A stretch of 64,000 nt of DNA from Romboutsia sedimentorum (GCF_030131845.1 NZ_JASKYM010000003.1:124001-188000); one strand, 5' to 3'. Counted from the stretch's first letter, positions 46,164-54,995 are shown. Translations and numbers: made by a program. Notes: generated by a model from the letters alone, not told the origin.

Positions 46164-49034
46164 ATGAAAAAATATAATAAAAATATGGGAATTATTTTAT
46201 GTGGGGTAGTGATAGCTACGAGTACACAAATCACAACACTATCATATGCATTAGAAGATGATAAAAAGCAAACTACAATAGAAAAAAATACAGAAGAAAA
46301 AATTTCACAGGCTTCTGATTATACAAAATCAGAGGTTGTATCAGTAACAAATGAAAAAGAGTTAATAGCAGCCTTAGAAAATGAAAATATAAAAACAGTA
46401 GAGATAAAGAATGATATAGTCATAAAGGGAGATCCAAATTATGCATTTAGTATAGAAGTAAAAGGAAATGAAAAAGAAATAAAAGGAAATGGATACACAG
46501 TAAGCAGTAGCAAAACAGATACATCAATATGGGTACGTACAAATACAAAAATAGATAATTTAAAACTAAATCAAATAAGGATAGCAAGTGAACGTGGAAT
46601 TAATTTAGATATAGTAAACAACAGTGAAATAAATAATGGAAGCACAAATTTTTACGGGAATGCAACATTAGCAAATGTAAAAGTAAATAATACAGTAATA
46701 CGTAGTGAAAGAAACTTAGTTATAAATTCAATTAAAATGAAAGATAGCTCAATTAGATATTATGGAGATAGCAATACAATGGCAAAGATAATTAATACTG
46801 AAATAAATGGTAGCAAGGAGACGATTGAAACAGGTATTAAAATCGATAAAACACCAATATATTCAAGAGGAGGCAATATAGAATTAGAGAATGTAAGAAT
46901 AATAAATCCAGGTAGTCACGCAATATATGTAGTAGGAAGTTACACAACAGATAAAGTAGAACAAAAGATAAGAATAAAAGGCATATTAGAGGTAGATGGT
47001 GCAGAAAAAGAAGCAATATTGTTGAGTATGGAGAATGATAGTAATAAAAATATACCATTAGAGCTTTATATAGATGGAGATATAAAGCAAAAAGGGGATA
47101 CATATACAGTAAAAGCAGAAAATGAAGGTACATATACTAAGGTATATTATGATAATAGTAAAATAGAAAAAGGAACTGACATATTCTCAAATGCATATTA
47201 CAATACAAAAAATAGAGAAGGAAATAAGCCAGCACTTCCTAACCATGAAAATCAATTTGTACAAGTATTTGATAGAGATCAGTTACTAAAAACATTAAAA
47301 GATCCAAGGATAAAAGCAATAGAGCTAATGAATGATATAGACATAAAATCAAGTGAAGGTGAACCGTTCGATATAGACATAAATGGAAATGAAAAAGAAA
47401 TAAAAGGAAATGGATACACAATAAGTAATAGTACAGGGGCAAATTGGTTCAATACATATGCAAATACAAAAATAGATAATTTAAAGCTAAATAGGGGATC
47501 AATATACACTGTAGAAGGAAAAACTTTAGATATATTAAACAACAGCGAACTTAATGGTTTATACATACCTTTGAAAGGAAATTTATCATTAGAAAATATA
47601 AAAATGAATAATACATCAGTAAATGGTAGCGGGAATTTACTTGTAAATTCAAGCAAATTAAAAAATAGTTATATTTCAACCTCATATTCTGAAGGTAAAT
47701 ATGGAATAGCGAAGATAATCAATACTGAAATAAATGGTGGTTACTATGGAGCACCAATACGTTTAGAAGGAGGAAGTGTAGAATTAGAGAATGTAAAAAT
47801 AACAAATCCAGGAGACAATGCAATATATGCAGAAGCATGCAAAGAATCAGGGTCGAAGGTAAGAGTAAAAGGAATGTTAGAGATAGATGGTGCAAAACAA
47901 GATGCAATAGTTTTGAAGAAGGGTGATAATAGTAGTACAGAGAATCAAGTAGAGTTATATATAGATGGAGATATAAAGCAAAAAGGTGATACATACACAG
48001 TAGAGGCGGAAAAAGAAGGTACATATACTAAGGTATATGATAATGAGAGTAAAATAAAAAAAGTAATTGATAAATGGTCATATGTGCATTATAGTACTAA
48101 AAATAGAGAAGGAAATGAACCAGAGTCTACTGTATATGCAAAGAAACTAGTTGGAGATAATGCCTATCAAACAGCTACAAAGGTAAGTAGTGAAGGATGG
48201 GATAGTGCAAATAATGTAGTAATAGTAAACTCAACTTCAATGGTAGATGCGCTTAGTGCAACACCATTTGCAGACTATAATAACGCACCAATACTTTTAA
48301 CACAAGCAAATAAATTAAATAGTGAAACTAAAAAAGAAATATTAAGACTTAACGCTAAAAATGTTTATATAATAGGTGGAGAGAGCGTTGTATTAAATTC
48401 AGTTATAAATGAATTAAAATCTATGAAGATTACTGTACAGAGAATAAGTGGAAATGATAGATACAAGACATCTTTAGAGATAGCTAAAAAACTACCAAAG
48501 TTTCCATCAGCAATAGCAGTTGTAAATGGAGAAACAGGGCTTCCTGATGCAGTAAGTATTGCACCAATTGCAGCAGAAAAAAATATTCCAATAGTATTAG
48601 CATCACCAAATGAAGGAACTAAGGTATTTGATCAATACATAAAAGATAATAATATAAATAAATCTTACGTTATTGGAAGTGAAGTAGCTGTATCAAACAC
48701 AATAGCTAATAAATTACCAAATCCGGAAAGAATAGGTGGGATAGATAGAAATGAAACTAATTCACTTATATTAGAAAAGTTCTACACAAGTGAAGAATTA
48801 AATAACATATTTGTTGCGAAAGATGGAATGAATAATCCGAAAAATTTAATAGATGCACTGGCAGTAGGCGTGTTAGCATCTGAAGAAAAATCACCAGTAG
48901 TTATAGTAGGAAATGATTTAAATGAGAAGCAACAAAGTTTATTATCTAAAAAACAGCCTAAGAAGATAACTCAGGTTGGTGGAAATGGAAATGAAAACGC
49001 ATTTAATAAATTAGTAAATATGTTTAAAAATTAA
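46164..49034 (+). CDS. cell-wall-anchored surface protein 3, with duplicated N-terminal domain
   Basis: The 956-residue protein has the same signal peptide as surface protein 2 and three CWB2 repeats in the last 300 residues. The beta-helix-like domain is present twice in tandem (about residues 50-350 and 355-645): each begins with a LxAL/LLKTL helix, then IDNLKL, NNSEIN/NNSELN, ELENVKI and a conserved ELYIDGDIKQKGDTYTV end. This accounts for the extra ~300 residues over its paralogues. ATG 46164 is chosen for the same reasons as in surface protein 2. Confidence 0.9.
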   Translation: MKKYNKNMGIILCGVVIATSTQITTLSYALEDDKKQTTIEKNTEEKISQASDYTKSEVVSVTNEKELIAALENENIKTVEIKNDIVIKGDPNYAFSIEVKGNEKEIKGNGYTVSSSKTDTSIWVRTNTKIDNLKLNQIRIASERGINLDIVNNSEINNGSTNFYGNATLANVKVNNTVIRSERNLVINSIKMKDSSIRYYGDSNTMAKIINTEINGSKETIETGIKIDKTPIYSRGGNIELENVRIINPGSHAIYVVGSYTTDKVEQKIRIKGILEVDGAEKEAILLSMENDSNKNIPLELYIDGDIKQKGDTYTVKAENEGTYTKVYYDNSKIEKGTDIFSNAYYNTKNREGNKPALPNHENQFVQVFDRDQLLKTLKDPRIKAIELMNDIDIKSSEGEPFDIDINGNEKEIKGNGYTISNSTGANWFNTYANTKIDNLKLNRGSIYTVEGKTLDILNNSELNGLYIPLKGNLSLENIKMNNTSVNGSGNLLVNSSKLKNSYISTSYSEGKYGIAKIINTEINGGYYGAPIRLEGGSVELENVKITNPGDNAIYAEACKESGSKVRVKGMLEIDGAKQDAIVLKKGDNSSTENQVELYIDGDIKQKGDTYTVEAEKEGTYTKVYDNESKIKKVIDKWSYVHYSTKNREGNEPESTVYAKKLVGDNAYQTATKVSSEGWDSANNVVIVNSTSMVDALSATPFADYNNAPILLTQANKLNSETKKEILRLNAKNVYIIGGESVVLNSVINELKSMKITVQRISGNDRYKTSLEIAKKLPKFPSAIAVVNGETGLPDAVSIAPIAAEKNIPIVLASPNEGTKVFDQYIKDNNINKSYVIGSEVAVSNTIANKLPNPERIGGIDRNETNSLILEKFYTSEELNNIFVAKDGMNNPKNLIDALAVGVLASEEKSPVVIVGNDLNEKQQSLLSKKQPKKITQVGGNGNENAFNKLVNMFKN

Positions 49035-49052
49035 TTTAGAGATATTATAATA

Positions 49053-49136
49053 AATAGTGGGTATTATTCCTATGAATCGTCTCCACAATTGAAATCCACG
49101 AAAAACACATTGATAATTTTATCAATGTGTTTTTTA
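49053..49136 (+). repeat. ssrA-tail repeat R8 with terminator
   Basis: AATAGTGGGTATTATTCCTA, TGAATCGTCTCCACAA, TTGAAATCCACGAAAA. The terminator AACACATTGAT / ATCAATGTGTT with TTTTTT is very close to that of ssrA itself. Confidence 0.85.
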
Positions 49137-49320
49137 GTATCAAAGATATATTCTAAATATAGTCTTTTCTCATTTTTAATTTGTTTTAATAAGAGATTTA
49201 TTATAAACATAGGAGATGAGAATAATTAAAAATTTTGTATCAGCTAGTTTTGATTATAATAGTGCTAAATAAAGAAAAAGTCTCATAGGATATTATAAAA
49301 AGTAAGTTTAGAGGTGAAGT

Positions 49321-50163
49321 ATGAAAAAATATAAAAGACAACAACAAAATTCATATAAGTACACCTTAGCTAATATTAATCTAAGAGAAGAAAAATCTAC
49401 TTCTTCAAATGTAATCACTGTAATACCGGCAGGGTCTAAGGTTCAAGTTATCGAAGCTGAAGAAGATTGGTATGAAGTATCATATAATGGACAAAGAGGG
49501 TATGTATATAGTGATTATTTATCCAAAACAAAATATACATGGACAGATGTTACTTTAAGGTCTTATCCATCTGCTGAGTCAAATCCAGTAACTATAATTC
49601 CTCCAAAATCTATAGTACAAGTGTTATCTGTAAATGGAGACTGGAGTCATGCTATGTATGACAATCAAGAAGGATATATATTTAGCTATTTCCTTTCTGA
49701 TGATGGAAATCCACCTGAAGAATATGATTTTAAGTACTTTTATACGGATATGACAAAGTTTGTAAATGATAATCAAATTAAAAGCCCCACTATAAATTTA
49801 ATTACGACCGATTTAGAAAATAAGTATACTTATATATTTGAAAAAAATTATGATGGTTCATGGAATTTACTGTATAAGTGGGAATGTACAATAGGTAAAC
49901 CGAGTACACCAACTATTAAGGGCACCTTTTATGTTAGCGGTAGAAAGCCTTACTTTGGCTCTGATACTTATAGAGTAAAATACGCTACTAGAATTCGAGG
50001 TAGCTACTACTATCATTCAATTTTATTTAATGCAGCAGGAACTGAAATAATTGATGATAGACTTGGGATGGCCTTGAGCCATGGATGTATTCGATTAGCT
50101 GTAGAAAATGCTCAATGGATTTATGATAATGTATTAGATAAAACTACTATAATTATAAACTGA
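49321..50163 (+). CDS. SH3b-SH3b-L,D-transpeptidase (YkuD)
   Basis: The 280-residue protein has two bacterial SH3 domains (about residues 14-68 and 73-126) and a YkuD L,D-transpeptidase domain (about 145-280). The active site is SHGCIRLA with Cys256, and an upstream HS at about residue 232. Such enzymes make 3-3 peptidoglycan cross-links, which are abundant in Peptostreptococcaceae. The start at 49321 has an excellent GAGGTGAAG site, but there is no signal peptide or membrane anchor (MKKYKRQQQNSYKYT), which is odd for a wall enzyme. Confidence 0.88.
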   Translation: MKKYKRQQQNSYKYTLANINLREEKSTSSNVITVIPAGSKVQVIEAEEDWYEVSYNGQRGYVYSDYLSKTKYTWTDVTLRSYPSAESNPVTIIPPKSIVQVLSVNGDWSHAMYDNQEGYIFSYFLSDDGNPPEEYDFKYFYTDMTKFVNDNQIKSPTINLITTDLENKYTYIFEKNYDGSWNLLYKWECTIGKPSTPTIKGTFYVSGRKPYFGSDTYRVKYATRIRGSYYYHSILFNAAGTEIIDDRLGMALSHGCIRLAVENAQWIYDNVLDKTTIIIN

Positions 50164-50170
50164 TTTAATA

Positions 50171-50215
50171 TATAGGCTCTGTTATGTAATTTTCTAACAG
50201 AGCCTATATTTATCT
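50171..50215 (+). terminator. strong terminator after the L,D-transpeptidase gene
   Basis: TATAGGCTCTGTTA and TAACAGAGCCTATA form a perfect 14-bp stem, followed by TTTATCT. Confidence 0.85.
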
Positions 50216-50264
50216 AATTTAAAAAAAATAGGAAACCGTTGATATATTTACATATACTAAATGA

Positions 50265-50441
50265 AAAAATAACTATAGAGTTTATACTGAGGATGAAATT
50301 AAGTTATTAAAAGTGATTAATTTATTAAGAATGGAAAATTATAGTATACAATGTATATGTGATATGATTAATAGATTAAAAACTAATAATGAAATAAATT
50401 TAGTAGGAGCGTTAATATGTATATTTGTTAAAAAATGTTGA
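50265..50441 (+). pseudogene. MerR-type HTH remnant
   Basis: A frame with no start reads NNYRVYTEDEIKLLKVIN then LLRMENYSIQCICDMI, the second half of a MerR HTH (YR-Y-E-DI...L). It ends in a stop after 58 codons. It is the relic of a regulator gene. The surrounding part of the 457-bp gap holds only terminators. Confidence 0.6.
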
Positions 50442-50533
50442 AAAATAAAGTGTCATATGCTAAAATTCATGTTGAGGATAAAAAGGATAAAAAGTTTAGA
50501 GAAAATACAATATAATGTGCGTTAGAGAATTGG

Positions 50534-50600
50534 AGCCAAGCACAAGCCTTAAAATATTAGTATATTAACAGTACTAATATAGGCTTAGCTTGGCTTTTTT
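50534..50600 (+). terminator. large terminator/attenuator just before glpT
   Basis: AGCCAAGC (50534-50541) pairs with GCTTGGCT, an inner AGCCT pairs with AGGCT and ATATTAGTA with TACTAATAT, followed by TTTTTT. It ends only 20 nt before the glpT start, so it is well placed to attenuate glpT; it could also just end an upstream transcript. Confidence 0.7.
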
Positions 50601-50620
50601 AGCGTAAAGGGGGATTTTTA

Positions 50621-51949
50621 ATGTTAAAATTTTTAAGGCCAGCACCATATGTAAACAGGCTACCAGAAGAAGAAATAGCTCCAACGTATAAAAGATATCG
50701 TATCCAGATGTTTATAAGTATTTATGTAGGATATCTTATATACTATTTTGTAAGAAGTAATTTTGCTTTATCAAAGGTTTATCTTATAGAACAGGGGTTT
50801 ACAAAAGTTGAGATAGGATTTATTGCATCAGCTTTAGGATTATCCTATGGTATTAGTAAATTTGTAATGGGAAATGTATCAGATAGATCTAACCCAAGAT
50901 ATTTCTTAGCGATAGGTCTTATATTGTCTGGTATAGTAAATTTATTTTTACCAAATACAACTAATATTGCTTTTATGTTTATTTTAATGTTATTAAATGG
51001 ATGGTTTCAAGGAATGGGATGGCCTCCATGTGGTAGGATAATGACTCACTGGTTTTCAGATAGTGAACGTGGTATAAAAATGTCTATTTGGAACACTGCA
51101 CATAATGTAGGTGGAGGATTTATAGCTACAATTGCATTAATTGGAGTATCATTATTTGGAACATGGAAAGGTATTTTTTATTTACCAGCAATAATATCAA
51201 TTGTAGGTGGACTAGTATATATTATATTTGCAAGAGATACTCCACAATCTGTTGGGTTACCACCAATTGAAGAATTTAAAAATGATTATCCAGAGTATGA
51301 GGTTGAAGTTAAAGATGCTGAAGAAGAACTTAGTGCTAAGGAAATTCTATTTAAGTATGTATTAAATAATAAATTTTTATGGTGTATAGCCATAGCAAAC
51401 GTTTTCGTATATTTAGTTAGATATGGTGTTATAAGTTGGGTTCCTACATACCTACAAGAAGTTAGAAATTTTGACCCAAAAGATTCTTCTATAGCATTTG
51501 CATTATTTGAATATGCAGCTATACCTGGAACTATTATAGTTGGATGGATTAGTGATCGTATATTCCATGGTAGACGTGCTCCAATGGGGATAATATGTAT
51601 GGTTGGAGTATCTATAGCAACAATAGTATACTGGAAAAGTACAAGTATTTTTGCTATAAATTGCGCATTGGCATCAATAGGAGCATTAATTTATGGACCT
51701 GTTATGTTAATAGGGGTAAGTGCACTAGATCTTGTACCTAAAAAAGCAGCTGGAACTGCAGCAGGATTTACAGGTTTATTTGGGTATATGGGAGGACAGG
51801 TTTTAGCTGAGTTGGGAATGGGTATGGTAGTTGATAAATTTAATTGGGATGGAGGATTTATAATGCTAATAATATCTTCGATATTAGCAATAGTATTTTT
51901 ATCATTTACTTGGAATACTCATAATATAAAAGAAAAATCTAATGCTTAG
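50621..51949 (+). CDS. glpT: glycerol-3-phosphate:phosphate antiporter (MFS, OPA family)
   Basis: The 442-residue, 12-helix transporter matches GlpT closely. Visible are the N-terminal RPAPYVNRLPEEEIAPTYKR, the loop MGNVSDRSNPRYFL, GWFQGMGWPPCGR, and GPVMLIGVSALDLVPKKAAG. It imports glycerol-3-phosphate in exchange for phosphate; in other bacteria it also carries fosfomycin. The ribosome binding site is AAAGGGGGA. A potential attenuator stands directly before it. It shares a theme with the glycerol genes at the right end of the window. Confidence 0.94.
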   Translation: MLKFLRPAPYVNRLPEEEIAPTYKRYRIQMFISIYVGYLIYYFVRSNFALSKVYLIEQGFTKVEIGFIASALGLSYGISKFVMGNVSDRSNPRYFLAIGLILSGIVNLFLPNTTNIAFMFILMLLNGWFQGMGWPPCGRIMTHWFSDSERGIKMSIWNTAHNVGGGFIATIALIGVSLFGTWKGIFYLPAIISIVGGLVYIIFARDTPQSVGLPPIEEFKNDYPEYEVEVKDAEEELSAKEILFKYVLNNKFLWCIAIANVFVYLVRYGVISWVPTYLQEVRNFDPKDSSIAFALFEYAAIPGTIIVGWISDRIFHGRRAPMGIICMVGVSIATIVYWKSTSIFAINCALASIGALIYGPVMLIGVSALDLVPKKAAGTAAGFTGLFGYMGGQVLAELGMGMVVDKFNWDGGFIMLIISSILAIVFLSFTWNTHNIKEKSNA

Positions 51950-52057
51950 CTAGACAGAGATATAACATATATACAAAAATTATTTTCAATAACAAATGAG
52001 AAGTTAATAGATCATATAAATAATGAAGGTAAGAAAATATATATAAGAAATAAATAA
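51950..52057 (+). pseudogene. unassigned coding fragment after glpT
   Basis: An open frame without a start reads LDRDITYIQKLFSITNEKL then IDHINNEGKKIYIRNK and stops just before repeat R9. It looks like the tail of a lost protein. I cannot name the family. Confidence 0.4.
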
Positions 52058-52066
52058 TAATTAAGA

Positions 52067-52149
52067 AATCGTGGATATGATTTTAATGAATCGTCTCTAC
52101 CATTGAAATCTACGAAAAACACATTGACTAAATTGTCAATGTGTTTTTT
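52067..52149 (+). repeat. ssrA-tail repeat R9 with terminator
   Basis: AATCGTGGATATGATTTTAA, TGAATCGTCTCTACCA, TTGAAATCTACGAAAA. The terminator AACACATTGAC / GTCAATGTGTT with TTTTTTATTT closely matches the ssrA terminator, and as at ssrA it is followed by a Bce-type operator and uppP sequence. Confidence 0.85.
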
Positions 52150-52219
52150 ATTTTATAATTAAGTAACAGCAACTAAAGGTATTTTTATCACTAGTTATTT
52201 TTTGTCTACATAGTTTAAA

Positions 52220-52239
52220 ACATTACACGGATGTAATGT
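52220..52239 (+). promoter_or_regulatory. Bce-type operator 3 (before uppP)
   Basis: ACATTACACGGATGTAATGT: perfect 8-bp arms around CGGA, containing TTACA-CGGA-TGTAA. It lies about 92 nt before the uppP start, the same spacing as operator 2 and as operator 1 to the uppP remnant. Confidence 0.7.
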
Positions 52240-52330
52240 TTATGTAAGATTTTAAGATAGACACATTTAAAAATATAAACTAATATTAAGACATAGATAA
52301 AAAATGTATACAAGAAATGAGGTAAGAGTA

Positions 52331-53158
52331 ATGGAGTTAATAGAAATATTTAAGGCTATTATATTAGGTGTTATTGAAGGAGTTACAGAGTGGCTTCCAA
52401 TAAGTAGTACAGGACATATGATATTAGTAGACGAATTTTTACAATTAGGTATGTCAGAGGCATTTAAAGAAATGTTCTTCGTAGTTATACAACTAGGTGC
52501 GATTATGGCCGTTGTAGTTTTATATTGGAAAAAGATTTTTCCTTTTTCATTAAAAAAGAAACCATTTATACAAAAAGATATATTTATAATGTGGATTAAA
52601 ATAGTGATAGCTTGCATACCAGCGGCAGTAGTTGGTATAATTTGGGACGATAAGATAAATGCATTATTTTATAATTTCCAAACAGTAGCTATAGCTCTTA
52701 TAGTATTTGGTGTTTTATTTATAGTAGTAGAAAACTATAATAAAGGAAAAAAACCAATAGTAAAAAATATAAATCAATTAACTTACAAAATGGCTATAAT
52801 TATAGGTTTATTTCAGTTAATAGCAGCGGTATTTCCAGGAACATCGCGCTCAGGAGCTACAATCTTAGGAGCTTTATTAATAGGGATTTCAAGAGAGGTT
52901 GCAGCTGAATTTACATTCTTTTTAGCTATTCCTGTTATGTTTGGTGCAAGTTTACTTAAGTTAGTTAAATTTGGGATTACATTTACAAGTTTTGAACTTA
53001 TAGTACTAGTAGTAGGTATGATAGTTGCATTTGTAGTATCTTTATGGGCAATTAAATTCCTTGTTGGATATATCAAAAAGCATGATTTCAAAGTATTTGG
53101 ATGGTATAGAATAGTACTTGGAGCTATTTTATTAGTATACTATTTCTTTATAATGTAA
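52331..53158 (+). CDS. uppP: undecaprenyl-diphosphate phosphatase
   Basis: The 275-residue membrane protein (BacA/UppP) dephosphorylates undecaprenyl diphosphate, the lipid carrier target of bacitracin; extra copies give bacitracin resistance. Motifs are EGVTEWLPISSTGHMIL near residues 17-33 and FPGTSRSGATI near residue 170; about eight helices. I choose ATG 52331 with TGAGGTAAG upstream; the in-frame ATG at 52304 adds a charged head. The upstream palindrome suggests control by a BceR-like regulator encoded in another cassette. Confidence 0.95.
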   Translation: MELIEIFKAIILGVIEGVTEWLPISSTGHMILVDEFLQLGMSEAFKEMFFVVIQLGAIMAVVVLYWKKIFPFSLKKKPFIQKDIFIMWIKIVIACIPAAVVGIIWDDKINALFYNFQTVAIALIVFGVLFIVVENYNKGKKPIVKNINQLTYKMAIIIGLFQLIAAVFPGTSRSGATILGALLIGISREVAAEFTFFLAIPVMFGASLLKLVKFGITFTSFELIVLVVGMIVAFVVSLWAIKFLVGYIKKHDFKVFGWYRIVLGAILLVYYFFIM

Positions 53159-53206
53159 TCTTAATAAAATTTATATAATAAAAACATCAACGAAATTATT
53201 GATTAA

Positions 53207-53395
53207 ATTATTAATAACATTAAGGATGATATATATGAGCAACTTATTAAAACTTTGGAAAAAATAGTAATATTTAATTTTAATAGCATTTTTGATTGTG
53301 GGTGCATTGGAGACGTTTTAACTCATTATGACTGCATACAATGTGGTAGATGTGTAAATAAATGTCCTAAAAAATCTATAGGATATACAAAATAG
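53207..53395 (+). pseudogene. ferredoxin-type 4Fe-4S protein remnant
   Basis: An open frame without a good start ends FDCGCIGDVLTHYDCIQCG then RCVNKCPKKSIGYTK. The CxxCxxCxxxCP motif is a 4Fe-4S site. It is the C-terminal piece of a lost iron-sulfur protein between uppP and dacA. The rest of 53159-53582 holds the terminator below and AT-rich DNA. Confidence 0.65.
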
Positions 53396-53431
53396 AAAAA
53401 TATGAACTCTTTGATAGGTTCACTTTTTAGC

Positions 53432-53470
53432 GGCATGAGTACGGTACTTACCGGGACTCATGCCATTTTT
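53432..53470 (+). terminator. intrinsic terminator between the ferredoxin remnant and dacA
   Basis: GGCATGAGT...CGGT with ACCG...ACTCATGCC gives a long GC-rich stem followed by ATTTTT. Confidence 0.85.
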
Positions 53471-53582
53471 AAAATTAGTATAAAATATGTATGATTATGC
53501 CAAATGCTGTCACTACACTATTGTTGTACTATATTTAATATGGTATACTTCAGTAGAATATATGATAGAAATGAGGTTTAAA

Positions 53583-54908
53583 ATGAAAATACATAAGTCC
53601 TTTAAGGCACTGATTCTTACACTTTTAATATTAACAGTAACATCTGCTAATAGTGTAGCCAGTGCACAAAACAATGCAGGTAAATTCCAAGGAATAATTG
53701 CTGAATCAGCGATAGTTATGGATATGGATACTGGTGAAGTTGTTGCATCAAATAATGCTGAAAAACAGCGACCTGTAGCCAGTACAATTAAGTTATTAAC
53801 ATCATTAATTTTTGCAGAGAATACTTCAAAATCAGATCAGATTCTGTTTACTAAAGATGCGCTTAAAACTACTCAAACATCATTAAACAACTTTAAAAAA
53901 ATTAAAGTTGGTGATAAAATTTCAAGTAATGATCTTATGAAAGCAGCTTTGATTTTTTCTGCTAATGATTCTGCATATTTAATGGCAGATTCTGTGGCTG
54001 GAAATAGTAATGATTTTGTAAAGATGATGAACGATAGAGTTAAATCTCTTGGATTAAAAAATACACATATAGTAAATCCATGTGGATTAGAGAGTAATGC
54101 TCTAAATCCAAAGAGTAAAGAAATTAACTTATCGAGTGCATATGATATAGCAATAATCGCAAGTGAAGCATATAAGAATGAATGGGTTAGAGATATAATC
54201 TCAGATAAATATAAAAAAACATCTATTGATTTATCAGGCACACCTATTATTGTTGAATCAAGAAATAAAATTATTGGTCAAAATGGTAATGTAGGTGGAA
54301 AAACAGGAAATGAAACTCAAGCAGGTCATTGTTTTGTTGGTTTCTTTAAAAGAGATGGTAGAAATTTAGTTACGGTAGCTCTTAAATCTCAGTATGGAGC
54401 AGATGCTACAACTGTGTTTAGTGATACAAAAAAAATTGCGGATTATGGATACGACTATAAAAAGCAAATATACAAAAAAGCTGGAGAAAAAGTTGGTACA
54501 GTAGATTTAGAATATAAGGCATTTGGATTTTTTGGACCCCAAAAGAGTGTAAAAGCTCCGATTATAGCATCAAAAGATGTAATGTATTATAAAAATGATA
54601 TCAATGATAAAAATGCAAAACTAGAATACAAAAATAAAGATAAAAGTGCATGGAAGTTAGCGAATAAAGAAGTAGAATTGACACTTTCATTACCAAATCA
54701 TAAGTCAAAAGTATTAGGAAAAGTAGATATATCAATATTTGATTTAATTAAAGCAAATATTGCACTGTATGCTACTGTTATTATAGGCGTTGCCCTAGCA
54801 GCAGTAATAATAGCTTATAGTATTAAACTTATTAATAGAAGAAAAAAAAGAAATAGATATAGCAAAAGATATAAAAATAGATACAAAAGTAGATATAGAA
54901 GAAGATAA
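53583..54908 (+). CDS. D-alanyl-D-alanine carboxypeptidase (S11, PBP5/DacA-like)
   Basis: The 441-residue protein has a signal peptide (residues 1-28) and the three penicillin-binding motifs: Ser67-x-x-Lys70 (VASTIKL), SAN (FSANDSAYLM) and KTG (GGKTGNETQAGH). A C-terminal membrane helix (about 395-415) is followed by an extremely basic tail (RRKKRNRYSKRYKNRYKSRY). It trims the terminal D-Ala from peptidoglycan stems, which also prepares substrates for L,D-transpeptidases. ATG 53583 is chosen because the longer frame from 53487 would bury the signal peptide. Confidence 0.9.
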   Translation: MKIHKSFKALILTLLILTVTSANSVASAQNNAGKFQGIIAESAIVMDMDTGEVVASNNAEKQRPVASTIKLLTSLIFAENTSKSDQILFTKDALKTTQTSLNNFKKIKVGDKISSNDLMKAALIFSANDSAYLMADSVAGNSNDFVKMMNDRVKSLGLKNTHIVNPCGLESNALNPKSKEINLSSAYDIAIIASEAYKNEWVRDIISDKYKKTSIDLSGTPIIVESRNKIIGQNGNVGGKTGNETQAGHCFVGFFKRDGRNLVTVALKSQYGADATTVFSDTKKIADYGYDYKKQIYKKAGEKVGTVDLEYKAFGFFGPQKSVKAPIIASKDVMYYKNDINDKNAKLEYKNKDKSAWKLANKEVELTLSLPNHKSKVLGKVDISIFDLIKANIALYATVIIGVALAAVIIAYSIKLINRRKKRNRYSKRYKNRYKSRYRRR

Positions 54909-54960
54909 TTAATAATATTACTTAAGCAAAATTTAATTATATTCTTATGGTTTAAGCATA

Positions 54961-54995
54961 AAAAATGTATTGGTATAAAGCCAATACATTTTTTA
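54961..54995 (+). terminator. intrinsic terminator after the carboxypeptidase gene
   Basis: AATGTATTGG and CCAATACATT around a short loop, followed by TTTT. Its stem resembles those in the ssrA-tail repeats, but the core repeat is not visible in front. Confidence 0.8.
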
